16,340 nucleotides of DNA from positions 1 through 16,340 of the forward strand of contig JAPLTI010000251.1 in NCBI GenBank assembly GCA_026398285.1. The letters are read 5' to 3'. A program made the translations under genes and the position numbers. The stretch's first letter is position 1, and each line of letters begins with the position of its first letter. The notes beneath the pieces were generated by a model that searched no databases, had not been told where the DNA came from, and saw only the letters and a list, made by a program, of their open reading frames with translations. Source of the stretch: Verrucomicrobiota bacterium. GTDB lineage: Bacteria; Verrucomicrobiota; Verrucomicrobiia; Chthoniobacterales; Terrimicrobiaceae. Positions 1 to 6,708 of the stretch are shown in pieces.

Positions 1-230
1 ACCCCTGCCGCATCCATGGGATGCCCGAGATAGGTCATCAATCGCGCAAGATTCAGCACGGAAATATTCCCGCACGCCTCGAAGCGGCGGATCGTTGCGA
101 TCCCTACGCCCGAGCGCTTGGCCAAGTCCGCCTGCCTCACATTGGCCGCCAAGCGCAATTCCTTGAACCGCCTTGCAATCGCCTCCAGTTGCTCGACGGG
201 CGTTTCAAGCAGGAGTTCATTGGAGATCAT
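1..230 (-). CDS. XRE/Cro-type helix-turn-helix regulator, HipB-like (3' end cut by window edge)
   Basis: The minus strand reads open from an ATG at 228-230 to the window edge (76 codons seen, no stop reached). The translation starts MISNELLLETPVEQLEAIA and continues with a classic XRE helix-turn-helix at about residues 21-60: the first helix holds FKELRLAANVRQADLAKRSG and the recognition helix holds GIATIRRFE. The family binds DNA as dimers and usually represses its own promoter. The phrase RRFEACGNISVLNLARLMTYLG is of the kind seen in HipB-type antitoxins, which precede a HipA kinase toxin, but the gene that would follow lies outside the window, so the hipB assignment is inference. The AT-rich stretch before the start contains a palindrome that could be its operator. 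A stand-alone XRE regulator is the alternative. Confidence 0.7.
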   Translation of the reverse strand, partial: MISNELLLETPVEQLEAIARRFKELRLAANVRQADLAKRSGVGIATIRRFEACGNISVLNLARLMTYLGHPMDAAG

Positions 231-250
231 ATTTGATCTTTTAAATCAGT

Positions 251-266
251 TTTGTAATTTTACAAA
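251..266. promoter_or_regulatory. Palindrome upstream of the XRE gene, candidate autoregulatory operator
   Basis: TTTGTAA-TT-TTACAAA is a perfect inverted repeat with 7-base arms, 20 bases before the XRE start codon on the minus strand. It lies in the AT-rich gap 231-308 between the XRE gene and the 3' end of the deacetylase gene. XRE/HipB proteins commonly repress through such sites near their own promoter. Binding by this protein is inference; as a hairpin it would be weak, so a terminator role is less likely. Confidence 0.45.
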
Positions 267-308
267 TGATTTTTGATATTTTATTAAAATCGCCAAAGGT
301 GCCGAACT

Positions 309-1259
309 CTACATGCTGCTGCGGCCGATTTTTTCTCCAAAAACCTCCCAGCAGGACCGCGCCGTGTTCAAGTGAGCGCGGACGACTTTTTCGATTTCGG
401 GGCAGTATCCACCGGCCAGCACCCATGCGATGGGGGTTTTTTCGGCCTTGGCGAATTCGAAGACCATTCGGTCGCGCGCTTCCAAGTCATCGTGCGTGAG
501 TTGAAGCGGGGAGTAGGGATCGTCGCGCAGTGGGTCGGCGCCGGCTTGGTAGAGCAGGATGTCCGGCGTGCCGTCTTGGATCAGCCAAGGCAGATGCCGC
601 TTCATCGTTTCGAGGAGAACCTCGCTGTCGCTTTTTCCAGACGGAATCAAAGGAACGGAAAAATGATTCGGGCCGTCCATGTGCTGGCGCTCGCGCACAT
701 CGCGGAACGGTTGGTTGTTCCAATAATCGTTGCCGTAAATCGACAGCGCCCGCAGCCAAGGGCGGGATGCCGCGAGGGATGCCGTGCCGTTTCCATAGTG
801 CAGGTCCATGTCAAGAATGGCTGCCGTGCGGATTTTGCCTTCCGCGCGCAGAGCCTCCAGCGCCACCACAAGGCCGTTGAAAGTGCAGAAGCCCTCGCCG
901 TGATCTGCGCAGGCGTGATGGAATCCGCTGGCCAAGGCCGCCGATGCACCGCTCTCCAACGCACTCCGCGCCGCCGCCAGCACTCCGCCGCCGGTGAGGC
1001 AAACGCTCGGATAGAGCGCTTCGCTCCAAGGGAATTTCTGCGACTCCGCCAATTCACGGGGCGCGCCGGTTCTCACCGCATCGACATACTCGGCCGTGTG
1101 GACCCTCAACAAATCCTCCCCCGTCACCGGCTCCGGTTTTTCCATGATGACCTGCGGCAACCAGGCCCGCACCTCGCCGGCGACGAGCGCAAACTTCCGC
1201 ATTGGCATGATGTGCTCGCCAATCGGCGCCGCAAATCCGGGGTCATAGAAGAATTTCAT
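309..1259 (-). CDS. Histone deacetylase superfamily protein (AcuC/HDAC fold)
   Basis: This is a 316-residue zinc-dependent deacetylase-fold hydrolase. The family's landmarks appear in order: the His-His pair in GFHHA (H114, H115), the GFCTFNG loop (about 123-129), the metal motif DMDLHYGNGT (D152 and H154 as zinc ligands), the third ligand in AGADP (D242), and the catalytic tyrosine in LAGGY (Y285). All catalytic residues are present, so the enzyme should be active. Bacterial members deacetylate acetyl-lysine (AcuC on acetyl-CoA synthetase), polyamines or other small acetylated amines; the substrate cannot be read from sequence. No signal peptide is seen, so it is probably cytosolic. It is the last gene of a minus-strand array, 50 bases after hicA, and an acetyltransferase-like gene lies upstream in the same array. 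The start is the first in-frame ATG; no strong ribosome binding site is visible. Confidence 0.88.
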   Translation of the reverse strand: MKFFYDPGFAAPIGEHIMPMRKFALVAGEVRAWLPQVIMEKPEPVTGEDLLRVHTAEYVDAVRTGAPRELAESQKFPWSEALYPSVCLTGGGVLAAARSALESGASAALASGFHHACADHGEGFCTFNGLVVALEALRAEGKIRTAAILDMDLHYGNGTASLAASRPWLRALSIYGNDYWNNQPFRDVRERQHMDGPNHFSVPLIPSGKSDSEVLLETMKRHLPWLIQDGTPDILLYQAGADPLRDDPYSPLQLTHDDLEARDRMVFEFAKAEKTPIAWVLAGGYCPEIEKVVRAHLNTARSCWEVFGEKIGRSSM

Positions 1260-1309
1260 GGGAGTGAATGGAACCTCGGCTGCAGGACTTATTTCCGATC
1301 TGATAGCGC

Positions 1310-1552
1310 CTATAGGTCAAGTTTCTCGAGCAACTCTTCAACAGTCAAAGTGTGGTGAACAGCAACAAGTTTGAGTATGCTTTTAAAGGTGCCGAGCCGT
1401 AGCGGTGCGTGGTTGGGCACAGTGATGTGATACTCGCCGTCAAGCTGGGTGGTCAGGCGAATATGGGAGCCGACCTGTCGGCTGCTTTCGTAGCCCAGGA
1501 CCTGCAGCGATTTGATCAAATCCGAGCCAGAGACATTGCGAGGCGTCCTCAC
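1310..1552 (-). CDS. hicA: HicA-family mRNA interferase toxin
   Basis: This 80-residue protein has the small double-stranded-RNA-binding-like fold of HicA/YcfA toxins. The family signature is the strand-turn containing the catalytic histidine, here QVGSHIRL with H30, followed by the second conserved block VPNHAPLRLGTFKSIL (about 45-60). HicA toxins cut mRNA independently of the ribosome and are neutralised by HicB. The start is a GTG overlapping the TGA of the upstream hicB (shared GTGA at 1549-1552), which indicates translational coupling, antitoxin first. The catalytic histidine is present and the length is typical, so the toxin looks intact. It sits inside an apparent operon of ordinary genes rather than next to visible mobile DNA. 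Confidence 0.85.
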   Translation of the reverse strand: MRTPRNVSGSDLIKSLQVLGYESSRQVGSHIRLTTQLDGEYHITVPNHAPLRLGTFKSILKLVAVHHTLTVEELLEKLDL

Positions 1553-1767
1553 GCTGCCAGAACTTCATCACGAACAAAGTGAAGTCTAATCACTCTAGGC
1601 TTAGGACCGATAGCGTGATCACTAAAGTGGCAATGCACTGATTCTTTAACCATCTCACGCAATTCCTCGAGAGTGCCGCCTTCAGTGACGATGCCATATC
1701 CCAAGGCTGTGGCGACATAGCCGCCATCTATATCGTCTTCCTGAACCTCGAAGATGATTTCACTCAT
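1549..1767 (-). CDS. hicB: HicB-family antitoxin, short form without a DNA-binding domain
   Basis: This 72-residue protein has the partial RNase H-like fold of HicB: an N-terminal beta hairpin with GGYVATALGYGIVTEG (about 15-30) and then the helix TLEELREMVKESVHCHF. HicB binds and blocks HicA. Many HicB proteins carry a C-terminal helix-turn-helix or ribbon-helix-helix domain for autorepression. This one ends shortly after the core (VIRLHFVRDEVLAA), so it probably does not repress by itself. The start is an ATG 9 bases after the stop of the acetyltransferase gene, and the end overlaps the hicA start. The tight spacing suggests the pair is transcribed with the upstream genes, though a promoter inside the acetyltransferase gene cannot be excluded. 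Confidence 0.82.
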   Translation of the reverse strand: MSEIIFEVQEDDIDGGYVATALGYGIVTEGGTLEELREMVKESVHCHFSDHAIGPKPRVIRLHFVRDEVLAA

Positions 1768-1776
1768 GACTATAAA

Positions 1777-2670
1777 CTAAGGGGATCCCTGCACACCTGC
1801 AAGCCGCGCCTGCTTAGGATGATTCTTCACCGCCCGCGTTGGGGGCACGAGTGGGATGCGGGTATGCGGCGGCGGGTAGTTTTTGAGGGTTTCGAAGACG
1901 GCTTGCATGTCCTGTTTCCGGAAGCTCCGGCCATACATTTTATAGAGGGCGGTGACGACCTGGCACACCTCGGCGCCGCTGACAAAATCCTCATTCACCA
2001 TGCCAATGCGGCGCAGCATGAGGCAGAGGGGGATGGGTTGCGGGCCGTTTTCCTGGTCGATGATTCGCGGGTCGCGGAAGTCCGGTTGCCGGTAGTCCAC
2101 GAGTGAGGGGTCGACCATTTTGTATCCCGCTTTTTCATAGGCTGTGAGGCGGATTCCGGTTGCTTCGGACTCGGGATTGAAATGTTCCATCTCGCCGACC
2201 AGCGTGACCGGGGCATCGGGCGGACGGCCTGCGGCCGCGAGGGCCTCGCGCGCGGTCGAGACTGGCAGGGCGCGGAGCCAACCGGCGATTCCGCTGCGCC
2301 TCCATGCCGGGGCAACCAGATTGTGCGAGAGGTGCACGATGGCGCCGGGTTCGTTTGCGAGGAGGATGGCTGTGTGGTCCCTCACTGCGACAAACTCGCC
2401 GTTGCGGGTGATGAGTTGCATGGCATAAAGCAGAGCTGCTTCGTCGTGCATTTGCGAGGGATGCCATTTCATTCGCTCGGCAATGACTTCCTCCTGCTCC
2501 ATTTCGCCTGCTGCACCGAATTCCTTCCAGAGCGCGCGGAAGGCGGCTTCGAAAAATGGATCGGCTGTTGAGCGGATCGCGTGCAATTCCAGTCCGCTCC
2601 AATCGCCTTGCAGGCTTTTGGTGTCGCCTGGAGCGAGGTGCTCCGGTCGCATCCATGGCTGGAGGTTCAT
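1777..2670 (-). CDS. GNAT-like N-acetyltransferase, substrate unknown
   Basis: This is a 297-residue protein without a signal peptide. The best clue is HLSHNLVAPAWRRSGIAGWL (about 113-132), which matches GNAT motif A: a beta strand followed by the R-R-x-G-x-A/G loop that grips the acyl-CoA pyrophosphate (R124, R125, G127, G130). The segment TLVGEMEHFNP and the later YEKAGYKM (typical 'aging' GNAT helix 4) support the fold. The long N- and C-terminal extensions are not assigned. The start codon overlaps the stop of the ABC exporter gene by one base (TAATG), so the two are almost certainly translated together. The acetyl group acceptor could be a molecule handled by the exporter, but nothing in the sequence shows this. 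Confidence 0.65.
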   Translation of the reverse strand: MNLQPWMRPEHLAPGDTKSLQGDWSGLELHAIRSTADPFFEAAFRALWKEFGAAGEMEQEEVIAERMKWHPSQMHDEAALLYAMQLITRNGEFVAVRDHTAILLANEPGAIVHLSHNLVAPAWRRSGIAGWLRALPVSTAREALAAAGRPPDAPVTLVGEMEHFNPESEATGIRLTAYEKAGYKMVDPSLVDYRQPDFRDPRIIDQENGPQPIPLCLMLRRIGMVNEDFVSGAEVCQVVTALYKMYGRSFRKQDMQAVFETLKNYPPPHTRIPLVPPTRAVKNHPKQARLAGVQGSP

Positions 2671-4502
2671 TACACGGTGAGTGAAGGCACGGAGCCCTCG
2701 CTGTGATGGAATTGGAGTTCGTAGAGGCTGCGGTAGAGGTCGGATTTCGCGAGGAGTTCCTCATGGCGGCCGGTGGCTGCGATGCGGCCGTGGTCCATGA
2801 CGACGATGCAGTCGGATTTGAGAATCGTCGAGAGGCGGTGGGCGATGGCGACAACGGTGCGACCCTCGGAGAGGCGCTCCAGAGCGGCCTGCACCATGCG
2901 CTCGCTTTCGGAGTCGAGTGCGGATGTGGCCTCGTCGAGGAGAAGGACGGGTGCGTTCTTGAGCAGGGCGCGGGCGATGGCAAGGCGTTGCTGCTGTCCA
3001 CCGCTCAGCATGCAGCCCTTGTCGCCGACGATGGTTTCGTAGCCGTCTGGTTGGGCCATGATGAAGTCGTGCGCGAAGGCGGATTTGGCGGCGGCGATGA
3101 CCTCGTCCTTCGTCGCATCGAGCCGTCCGTAGCGGATGTTTTCAAAAATCGTGTCGTGGAACAAAAATGTCTCCTGCGTGACCATGCCGACCTGCTCGCG
3201 GAGCGAGTGCTGAGCGAGATCGCGTAGGTCAGTGCCGTCGAGGCGCACCACGCCGTGTTGGGGATCGTAGAACCGCATAATGAGCGAAAGGATCGTGCTC
3301 TTGCCCGCGCCGCTTGCTCCAACCAGTGCGTATTTTTTCCCCTGCTCGATATGGAGGGTCACATTTTGAACGGCGGCCTTGTCGGTGCCGTAGTCGAAAC
3401 TCACATTCTCCAGGTCGATGCGGCCCTCGCAATGCGTGAGAACCTTGGCGCCAGGCTTGTCCGTGATGCTGGGCGTCATGCTCATGAGAGAAAAAACATT
3501 CTCTGCCGAGACCATCGACTTTTGCATAAGCATCGGAATGCGGCTGAGATTTTTCACGGGGTTGTAGAGCATGAAAATCCCCCCGCAGAGGGCGGCAAAT
3601 TTGATGAAACTGATGTCGTAATAGTAGACATATATCATGGCCAAAACGACCCCGAAGGCTGCGACGGATTCGATGAGGGGCTGGACGATGTCGGAACTTC
3701 TGCGCACTCGAAGGCTATTGCGGCATTGGGTGTCGCTGGACTTCGCAAATTGTGCGGTCTGGTAGTCCTCGCGGGCAAAGCTTTTTATGACCCTGACGCC
3801 TGCAAAAGTTTCTTGGAGGATGATCGACATTTGCGCCGCTTCTTTTTCCTCGGCCTTGCCCGCCAGGCGAACTTTGCGTCCGAAGAAAACGACGGGAACA
3901 ATACAGAGCGGAAAAAGCACCAGCGTGGTCAGGCTGAACTTCCAATCGATCGCCACAAGCACGCCAACTTGCGTGAGGATAGCAATCGGATCCTTGATGA
4001 TATCACCCGAAATCGAGGTCAGGGCGTTCTGCGTGACGCGTGTGTCACTCATGACCCGCGACATGAGCTTACCGGCCTTTTCCCGATTGAAAAAATCGAG
4101 CGACTGCGACATCAGATGAGAGAAAAGCTGGGTGCGGATGTCGCGCAGAACACGCAGGCTGACCCACGCAAGATAGTAGACATTCAGGTAGGAAAAAAGT
4201 CCGCGCAGAACCATAACCAGCGGGATGAGTAGGCTTATCCAGATCACCCCCTCGATACCAGGGCCGTCGTTCGAGATCGCCCCTGGCACAAGGGCTGATT
4301 TGTCGACTTTGACGCCGATGGATTCCCCGGCCTTCAGGATGACCAGTGTCAACGATCCACTCACGATGCCAGCGAGCACGCCAAAGAGAATACCCAGAAA
4401 AAACCGCTTCCTGTAGGGCTTCATGTATCCGAGCAAACGCAGATACGGACTCCAAAAGGCCCGCACTAGTTGCGGGAAGGGAAGCTTGGCAGGTTTAGAC
4501 AT
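2670..4502 (-). CDS. MsbA-like ABC exporter, fused permease and ATPase
   Basis: This 610-residue half-transporter would work as a homodimer in the inner membrane. The N-terminal exporter domain (about 20-345) has hydrophobic helices near 33-58, 85-112, 172-207 and 275-312. The coupling region FSHLMSQSLDFFNREKAGKL (128-147) is typical of type I exporters. The nucleotide-binding domain holds Walker A GASGAGKST (395-403), signature LSGGQQQR (499-506), Walker B VLLLDE (519-524), D-loop SALD (527-530) and the switch histidine H555. All catalytic residues are present. The closest well-known relatives export lipid A core or other lipids and hydrophobic compounds; the real substrate is unknown. It is the first gene of the minus-strand array. 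Its promoter must lie in 4503-4563, just beyond the terminator of the rhamnose genes. Confidence 0.92.
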   Translation of the reverse strand: MSKPAKLPFPQLVRAFWSPYLRLLGYMKPYRKRFFLGILFGVLAGIVSGSLTLVILKAGESIGVKVDKSALVPGAISNDGPGIEGVIWISLLIPLVMVLRGLFSYLNVYYLAWVSLRVLRDIRTQLFSHLMSQSLDFFNREKAGKLMSRVMSDTRVTQNALTSISGDIIKDPIAILTQVGVLVAIDWKFSLTTLVLFPLCIVPVVFFGRKVRLAGKAEEKEAAQMSIILQETFAGVRVIKSFAREDYQTAQFAKSSDTQCRNSLRVRRSSDIVQPLIESVAAFGVVLAMIYVYYYDISFIKFAALCGGIFMLYNPVKNLSRIPMLMQKSMVSAENVFSLMSMTPSITDKPGAKVLTHCEGRIDLENVSFDYGTDKAAVQNVTLHIEQGKKYALVGASGAGKSTILSLIMRFYDPQHGVVRLDGTDLRDLAQHSLREQVGMVTQETFLFHDTIFENIRYGRLDATKDEVIAAAKSAFAHDFIMAQPDGYETIVGDKGCMLSGGQQQRLAIARALLKNAPVLLLDEATSALDSESERMVQAALERLSEGRTVVAIAHRLSTILKSDCIVVMDHGRIAATGRHEELLAKSDLYRSLYELQFHHSEGSVPSLTV

Positions 4503-4563
4503 GATTATTTTTAAAAACTAACGCAACCGCGTGCAGGTGCGCCATACTGATCATCGGGATGCG

Positions 4564-4595
4564 AAAAAGGCAGGGCATCGCTGCCCTGCCTTTTT
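4564..4595 (-). terminator. Strong intrinsic terminator after rhaW
   Basis: AAAAAGGCAGGGCA, a TCGC loop and TGCCCTGCCTTTTT form a perfect 14-base-pair stem. The flanking A and T runs make it work as a Rho-independent terminator in either direction. On the minus strand it lies 22 bases after the stop of rhaW and ends with a U run, so it should end the rhaE-rhaW transcript before the ABC exporter gene. No gene on the plus strand runs into it. Confidence 0.9.
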
Positions 4596-4617
4596 GAGTT
4601 GGGATTTTTCCTTGGGA

Positions 4618-5499
4618 TTAACGCAGGAACGCTTCGTGCAGACCGCCATCCACCGTTACGATCTGTCCGGTTGTTTTGGATAGTCTGTCGGCGATGAGGA
4701 GGAAGTAGGCTTCCGCCTGGTCGGCCGGGGTGATCGGCGAGCGGGTGAGTGTGCGGTCGGCGTAGAACTGCGCGAGCTTGGTTGTGAGCGAATCGGTGGC
4801 TTCGTCGTCGGTGTAGGGAATGCCATATTTTGCGAGCGAGCCGATGACGCGGTCGCGCGGGAACATGGCGCTGCCTTGAACGACTGTGGCGGGGGCTACG
4901 CCGTTGACGCGCACGAGCGGGGCGAGTTCTATCGCGAGTTCACGCACGAGGTGGTTCGCGGCGGCCTTTGAGGTGTCGTAGGCGACGCTGCCTTTTTTGG
5001 CGACGGCGGCGTTGGCGCTCGTGGTGAGAACCATCGATCCACGCAGGCCTTGGGCTTTGAAGTCCTTCGCGGCTTCGTCGGCGACGAGGTAGCTGCCGGT
5101 GACATTGATATTGAAGGTGAGTGCCCACTTGTCGTCGGGGATGTGGCCGCTCGTGTCGCTTGGCACAAAAATGCCGGCTGTGACGGCTATCGAATCGAAT
5201 CCACCGTAGGCGAGGATGACCTGATTCAGCATGGCGCGGATGCTTTCGCGCTTGGTGACATCCGCCTGAAGGCCGATAGCCGATCCGCAGCCTGAGATGC
5301 CGGTTCCGGCGACACCGATTCCGAGACCGGTTTTGGCGAGGATTTCATCCGCCGTGGCTTGTGCCGCAGCTTGATTGAGATCGACGCAAACGATGTGCGC
5401 ACCCTCGCGAACCAGGCGCAGGGCTGTTTCGCGGCCGATACCGCTGCCGGCACCGATCACTATGACAACGCGGCCGGCGAGTTCCTTGTCGGCGGGCAT
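4618..5499 (-). CDS. rhaW: L-lactaldehyde dehydrogenase, short-chain dehydrogenase part of RhaEW
   Basis: This short-chain dehydrogenase is predicted to oxidise the L-lactaldehyde released by the aldolase to L-lactate with NAD(P). From the ATG at 5499 it is 293 residues: nucleotide-binding GAGSGIG (16-22), catalytic serine in TTSANA (S161), and catalytic YxxxK (Y174, K178). The C-terminal TGQIVTVDGGLHEAFLR is typical. Homology to the fused RhaEW protein begins upstream of this ATG: the sequence PAQEAFDIEYW, conserved in the fusion proteins, is encoded in the same frame from about 5559. That stretch has no usable start codon. Either translation starts at 5499, with a purine-rich GAGGAGG 14 bases before it, or the protein is made by frameshifting from rhaE. 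The open frame extends to 5814, but that part is the aldolase gene read out of frame. Confidence 0.8.
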   Translation of the reverse strand: MPADKELAGRVVIVIGAGSGIGRETALRLVREGAHIVCVDLNQAAAQATADEILAKTGLGIGVAGTGISGCGSAIGLQADVTKRESIRAMLNQVILAYGGFDSIAVTAGIFVPSDTSGHIPDDKWALTFNINVTGSYLVADEAAKDFKAQGLRGSMVLTTSANAAVAKKGSVAYDTSKAAANHLVRELAIELAPLVRVNGVAPATVVQGSAMFPRDRVIGSLAKYGIPYTDDEATDSLTTKLAQFYADRTLTRSPITPADQAEAYFLLIADRLSKTTGQIVTVDGGLHEAFLR

Positions 5500-5500
5500 G

Positions 5501-5640
5501 CGGCGGAGTTTGGCCTCCTCAAGAGCCCAGTATTCGATGTCGAAAGCTTCTTGGGCAGGTGTTCCACTTAAGGCTCCAGTTGCAGGTATTGCAATGGGTC
5601 TTATCTCAGACTCTCCTCCACAGGAGTATCCGCCTTTGGT
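5501..5640 (-). other. Broken linker between RhaE and RhaW: frame change and apparent deletion
   Basis: In the RhaEW fusion family the aldolase motif SCPDHFLRTKIKPLY is followed, after roughly 100 residues as I recall, by the motif QEAFDIEYW that opens the dehydrogenase half. Here only about 80-90 bases separate the two. The aldolase frame ends at a TAA (5601-5603), and the dehydrogenase frame is shifted by -1. No classic slippery heptamer is visible at the stop. The segment of about 5560-5625 is richer in A and T than its surroundings. This fits a deletion with a short insert, a natural gene split, or an assembly error. Confidence 0.6.
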
Positions 5641-6641
5641 GCAGTGCCGATGTAGAGTGGCTTGATCTTCGTGCGAAGGAAGTGGTCTGGGCAGCTGGTG
5701 CCAAGTTCCGCAAGGCGCGGAGCGTCCTTCGAATTCACAAAGCGCAGGATTTTTTCGTCGTCTTGGATTGTGGCGATGAAGCGTTTCTTTTGGCTCACTT
5801 GACCGCGAAGCCATGGCAGGAGGGCGGCAAAGACTTCGCGGCGCTTTTCCTCGGGCAGGGCGGCTTGGACGGCTCCGCCGAAAATGGCAGCCTCGCCGCC
5901 TCGTTCAGCCTGCTTTTTCTCAATATGCTCGGCGGCTTTTTCGATCAGCTCCAGAGTGAGTTCATAGCACTCGCGGCCGGTTTTTCCCCAGTTGATGAGG
6001 CCGTGCTGGCCCATGATGAAGCCTTTGGCTTGGGGATGATTTTTGCAGGCTTCCTGCATGGCGAGTCCGAGTTCGAAGCCGGGGCGCATCCAAGGAATGT
6101 GCACGACTTCATCGCCGTAAATTTCTTTCGTCACCTCGATGCTCTTCGCGCAGGCGGCCACGGAAATGGCGGCGTTCGGGTGCGTGTGGTCCACATGGGC
6201 GTGCGGGATGAAGCTGTGGAGCGGCGTGTCGATCGAGGAGGGGCGGGGATTCAGGTTGAAGGTGCAGTGCGAGAACATTCCGACCATTTCGTCTTCGGCG
6301 GGGGATTTCAGGCCCTTCTCGGCGCGAGCTGCATACACGCGCTGGAGGTCGAGGAGTTTGGATTGGTAGAGGGAGGAGAAGTTTTCTTTTTTCGAGGTCC
6401 GCAAGTCGCCGCCGGAGCCTTTCACCCACATTACTTCGACCATCTCGCCGGTCAGCGGGTCTTTTTCGGAAATCTTGGACGAGGTGTTGCCTCCGCCAGT
6501 GTTGGTGATCCGCTGGTCGGTGCCGAGGCAGTTCGAGCGGTGAATGAGTTCTTCCACGGAATTCGGCGCGACGGGGTCGGCGGGATTCCAGTGCATGGTG
6601 ACATGTTTCATGGTGGTTGGGGTGGGGTTTGTTGTTGGCAT
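5601..6641 (-). CDS. rhaE: L-rhamnulose-1-phosphate aldolase, class II aldolase part of RhaEW
   Basis: This 346-residue class II (zinc) aldolase is predicted to cleave L-rhamnulose-1-phosphate to dihydroxyacetone phosphate and L-lactaldehyde. Features seen are the phosphate-binding GGGNTSSK (49-56), KGSGGDL (74-80), the zinc site HAHVDHTHPNA (H152 and H154, with H147/H149 nearby) and GQHG (H213). The C-terminal SCPDHFLRTKIKPLY (316-330) is a hallmark of the RhaEW fusion family rather than of the short E. coli RhaD. The protein stops 16 residues later instead of running on into the dehydrogenase. The start is the ATG at 6641; a second ATG at 6611 (MKHVTMHWNP) is equally possible since neither has a clear ribosome binding site. 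It is divergent from deoR-rhaB. The missing C-terminal part may affect folding or activity. Confidence 0.83.
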   Translation of the reverse strand: MPTTNPTPTTMKHVTMHWNPADPVAPNSVEELIHRSNCLGTDQRITNTGGGNTSSKISEKDPLTGEMVEVMWVKGSGGDLRTSKKENFSSLYQSKLLDLQRVYAARAEKGLKSPAEDEMVGMFSHCTFNLNPRPSSIDTPLHSFIPHAHVDHTHPNAAISVAACAKSIEVTKEIYGDEVVHIPWMRPGFELGLAMQEACKNHPQAKGFIMGQHGLINWGKTGRECYELTLELIEKAAEHIEKKQAERGGEAAIFGGAVQAALPEEKRREVFAALLPWLRGQVSQKKRFIATIQDDEKILRFVNSKDAPRLAELGTSCPDHFLRTKIKPLYIGTAPKADTPVEESLR

Positions 6642-6667
6642 CGGCTGTGTTTTTGTTGGTTTTTTAT

Positions 6668-6697
6668 TGTTTGTCGAATAAAAAATGATCTAAACAA
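6668..6697. promoter_or_regulatory. Candidate DeoR-type operator in the divergent rhaE/deoR promoter region
   Basis: The only gap between the divergent rhaE and deoR genes is 6642-6708. It contains the inverted repeat TTGTTT (6668-6673) and AAACAA (6692-6697), separated by an AT-rich spacer of 18 bases. DeoR-family repressors often bind T- and A-rich inverted or direct repeats near their own promoters, so this site could serve both transcripts. Clear -35/-10 boxes cannot be fixed on either strand. That the regulator binds here is inference. Confidence 0.4.
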
Positions 6698-6708
6698 AGA
6701 AAAAGCCA

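Noticed and set aside
372..1358. Long plus-strand open frame opposite the deacetylase gene
   Set aside because: It is a shadow of the HDAC-fold gene, which has all catalytic motifs on the minus strand.
5575..5609. TPP-riboswitch-like string on the minus strand (CTGAGA, ACCC, ACCTG and CTGGA in the right order)
   Set aside because: The closing stem, the GGGGTGC element and the 3' GCG-AGGGA element are missing, the CTGG arm has no partner, and no thiamin gene follows. It is most likely coincidence within the broken rhaE/rhaW linker.
5601..5625. Programmed -1 ribosomal frameshift joining rhaE to rhaW
   Set aside because: No slippery heptamer of the X XXY YYZ type is seen near the stop, and the linker is also too short, so a deletion explains the data better. 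It is not fully excluded.
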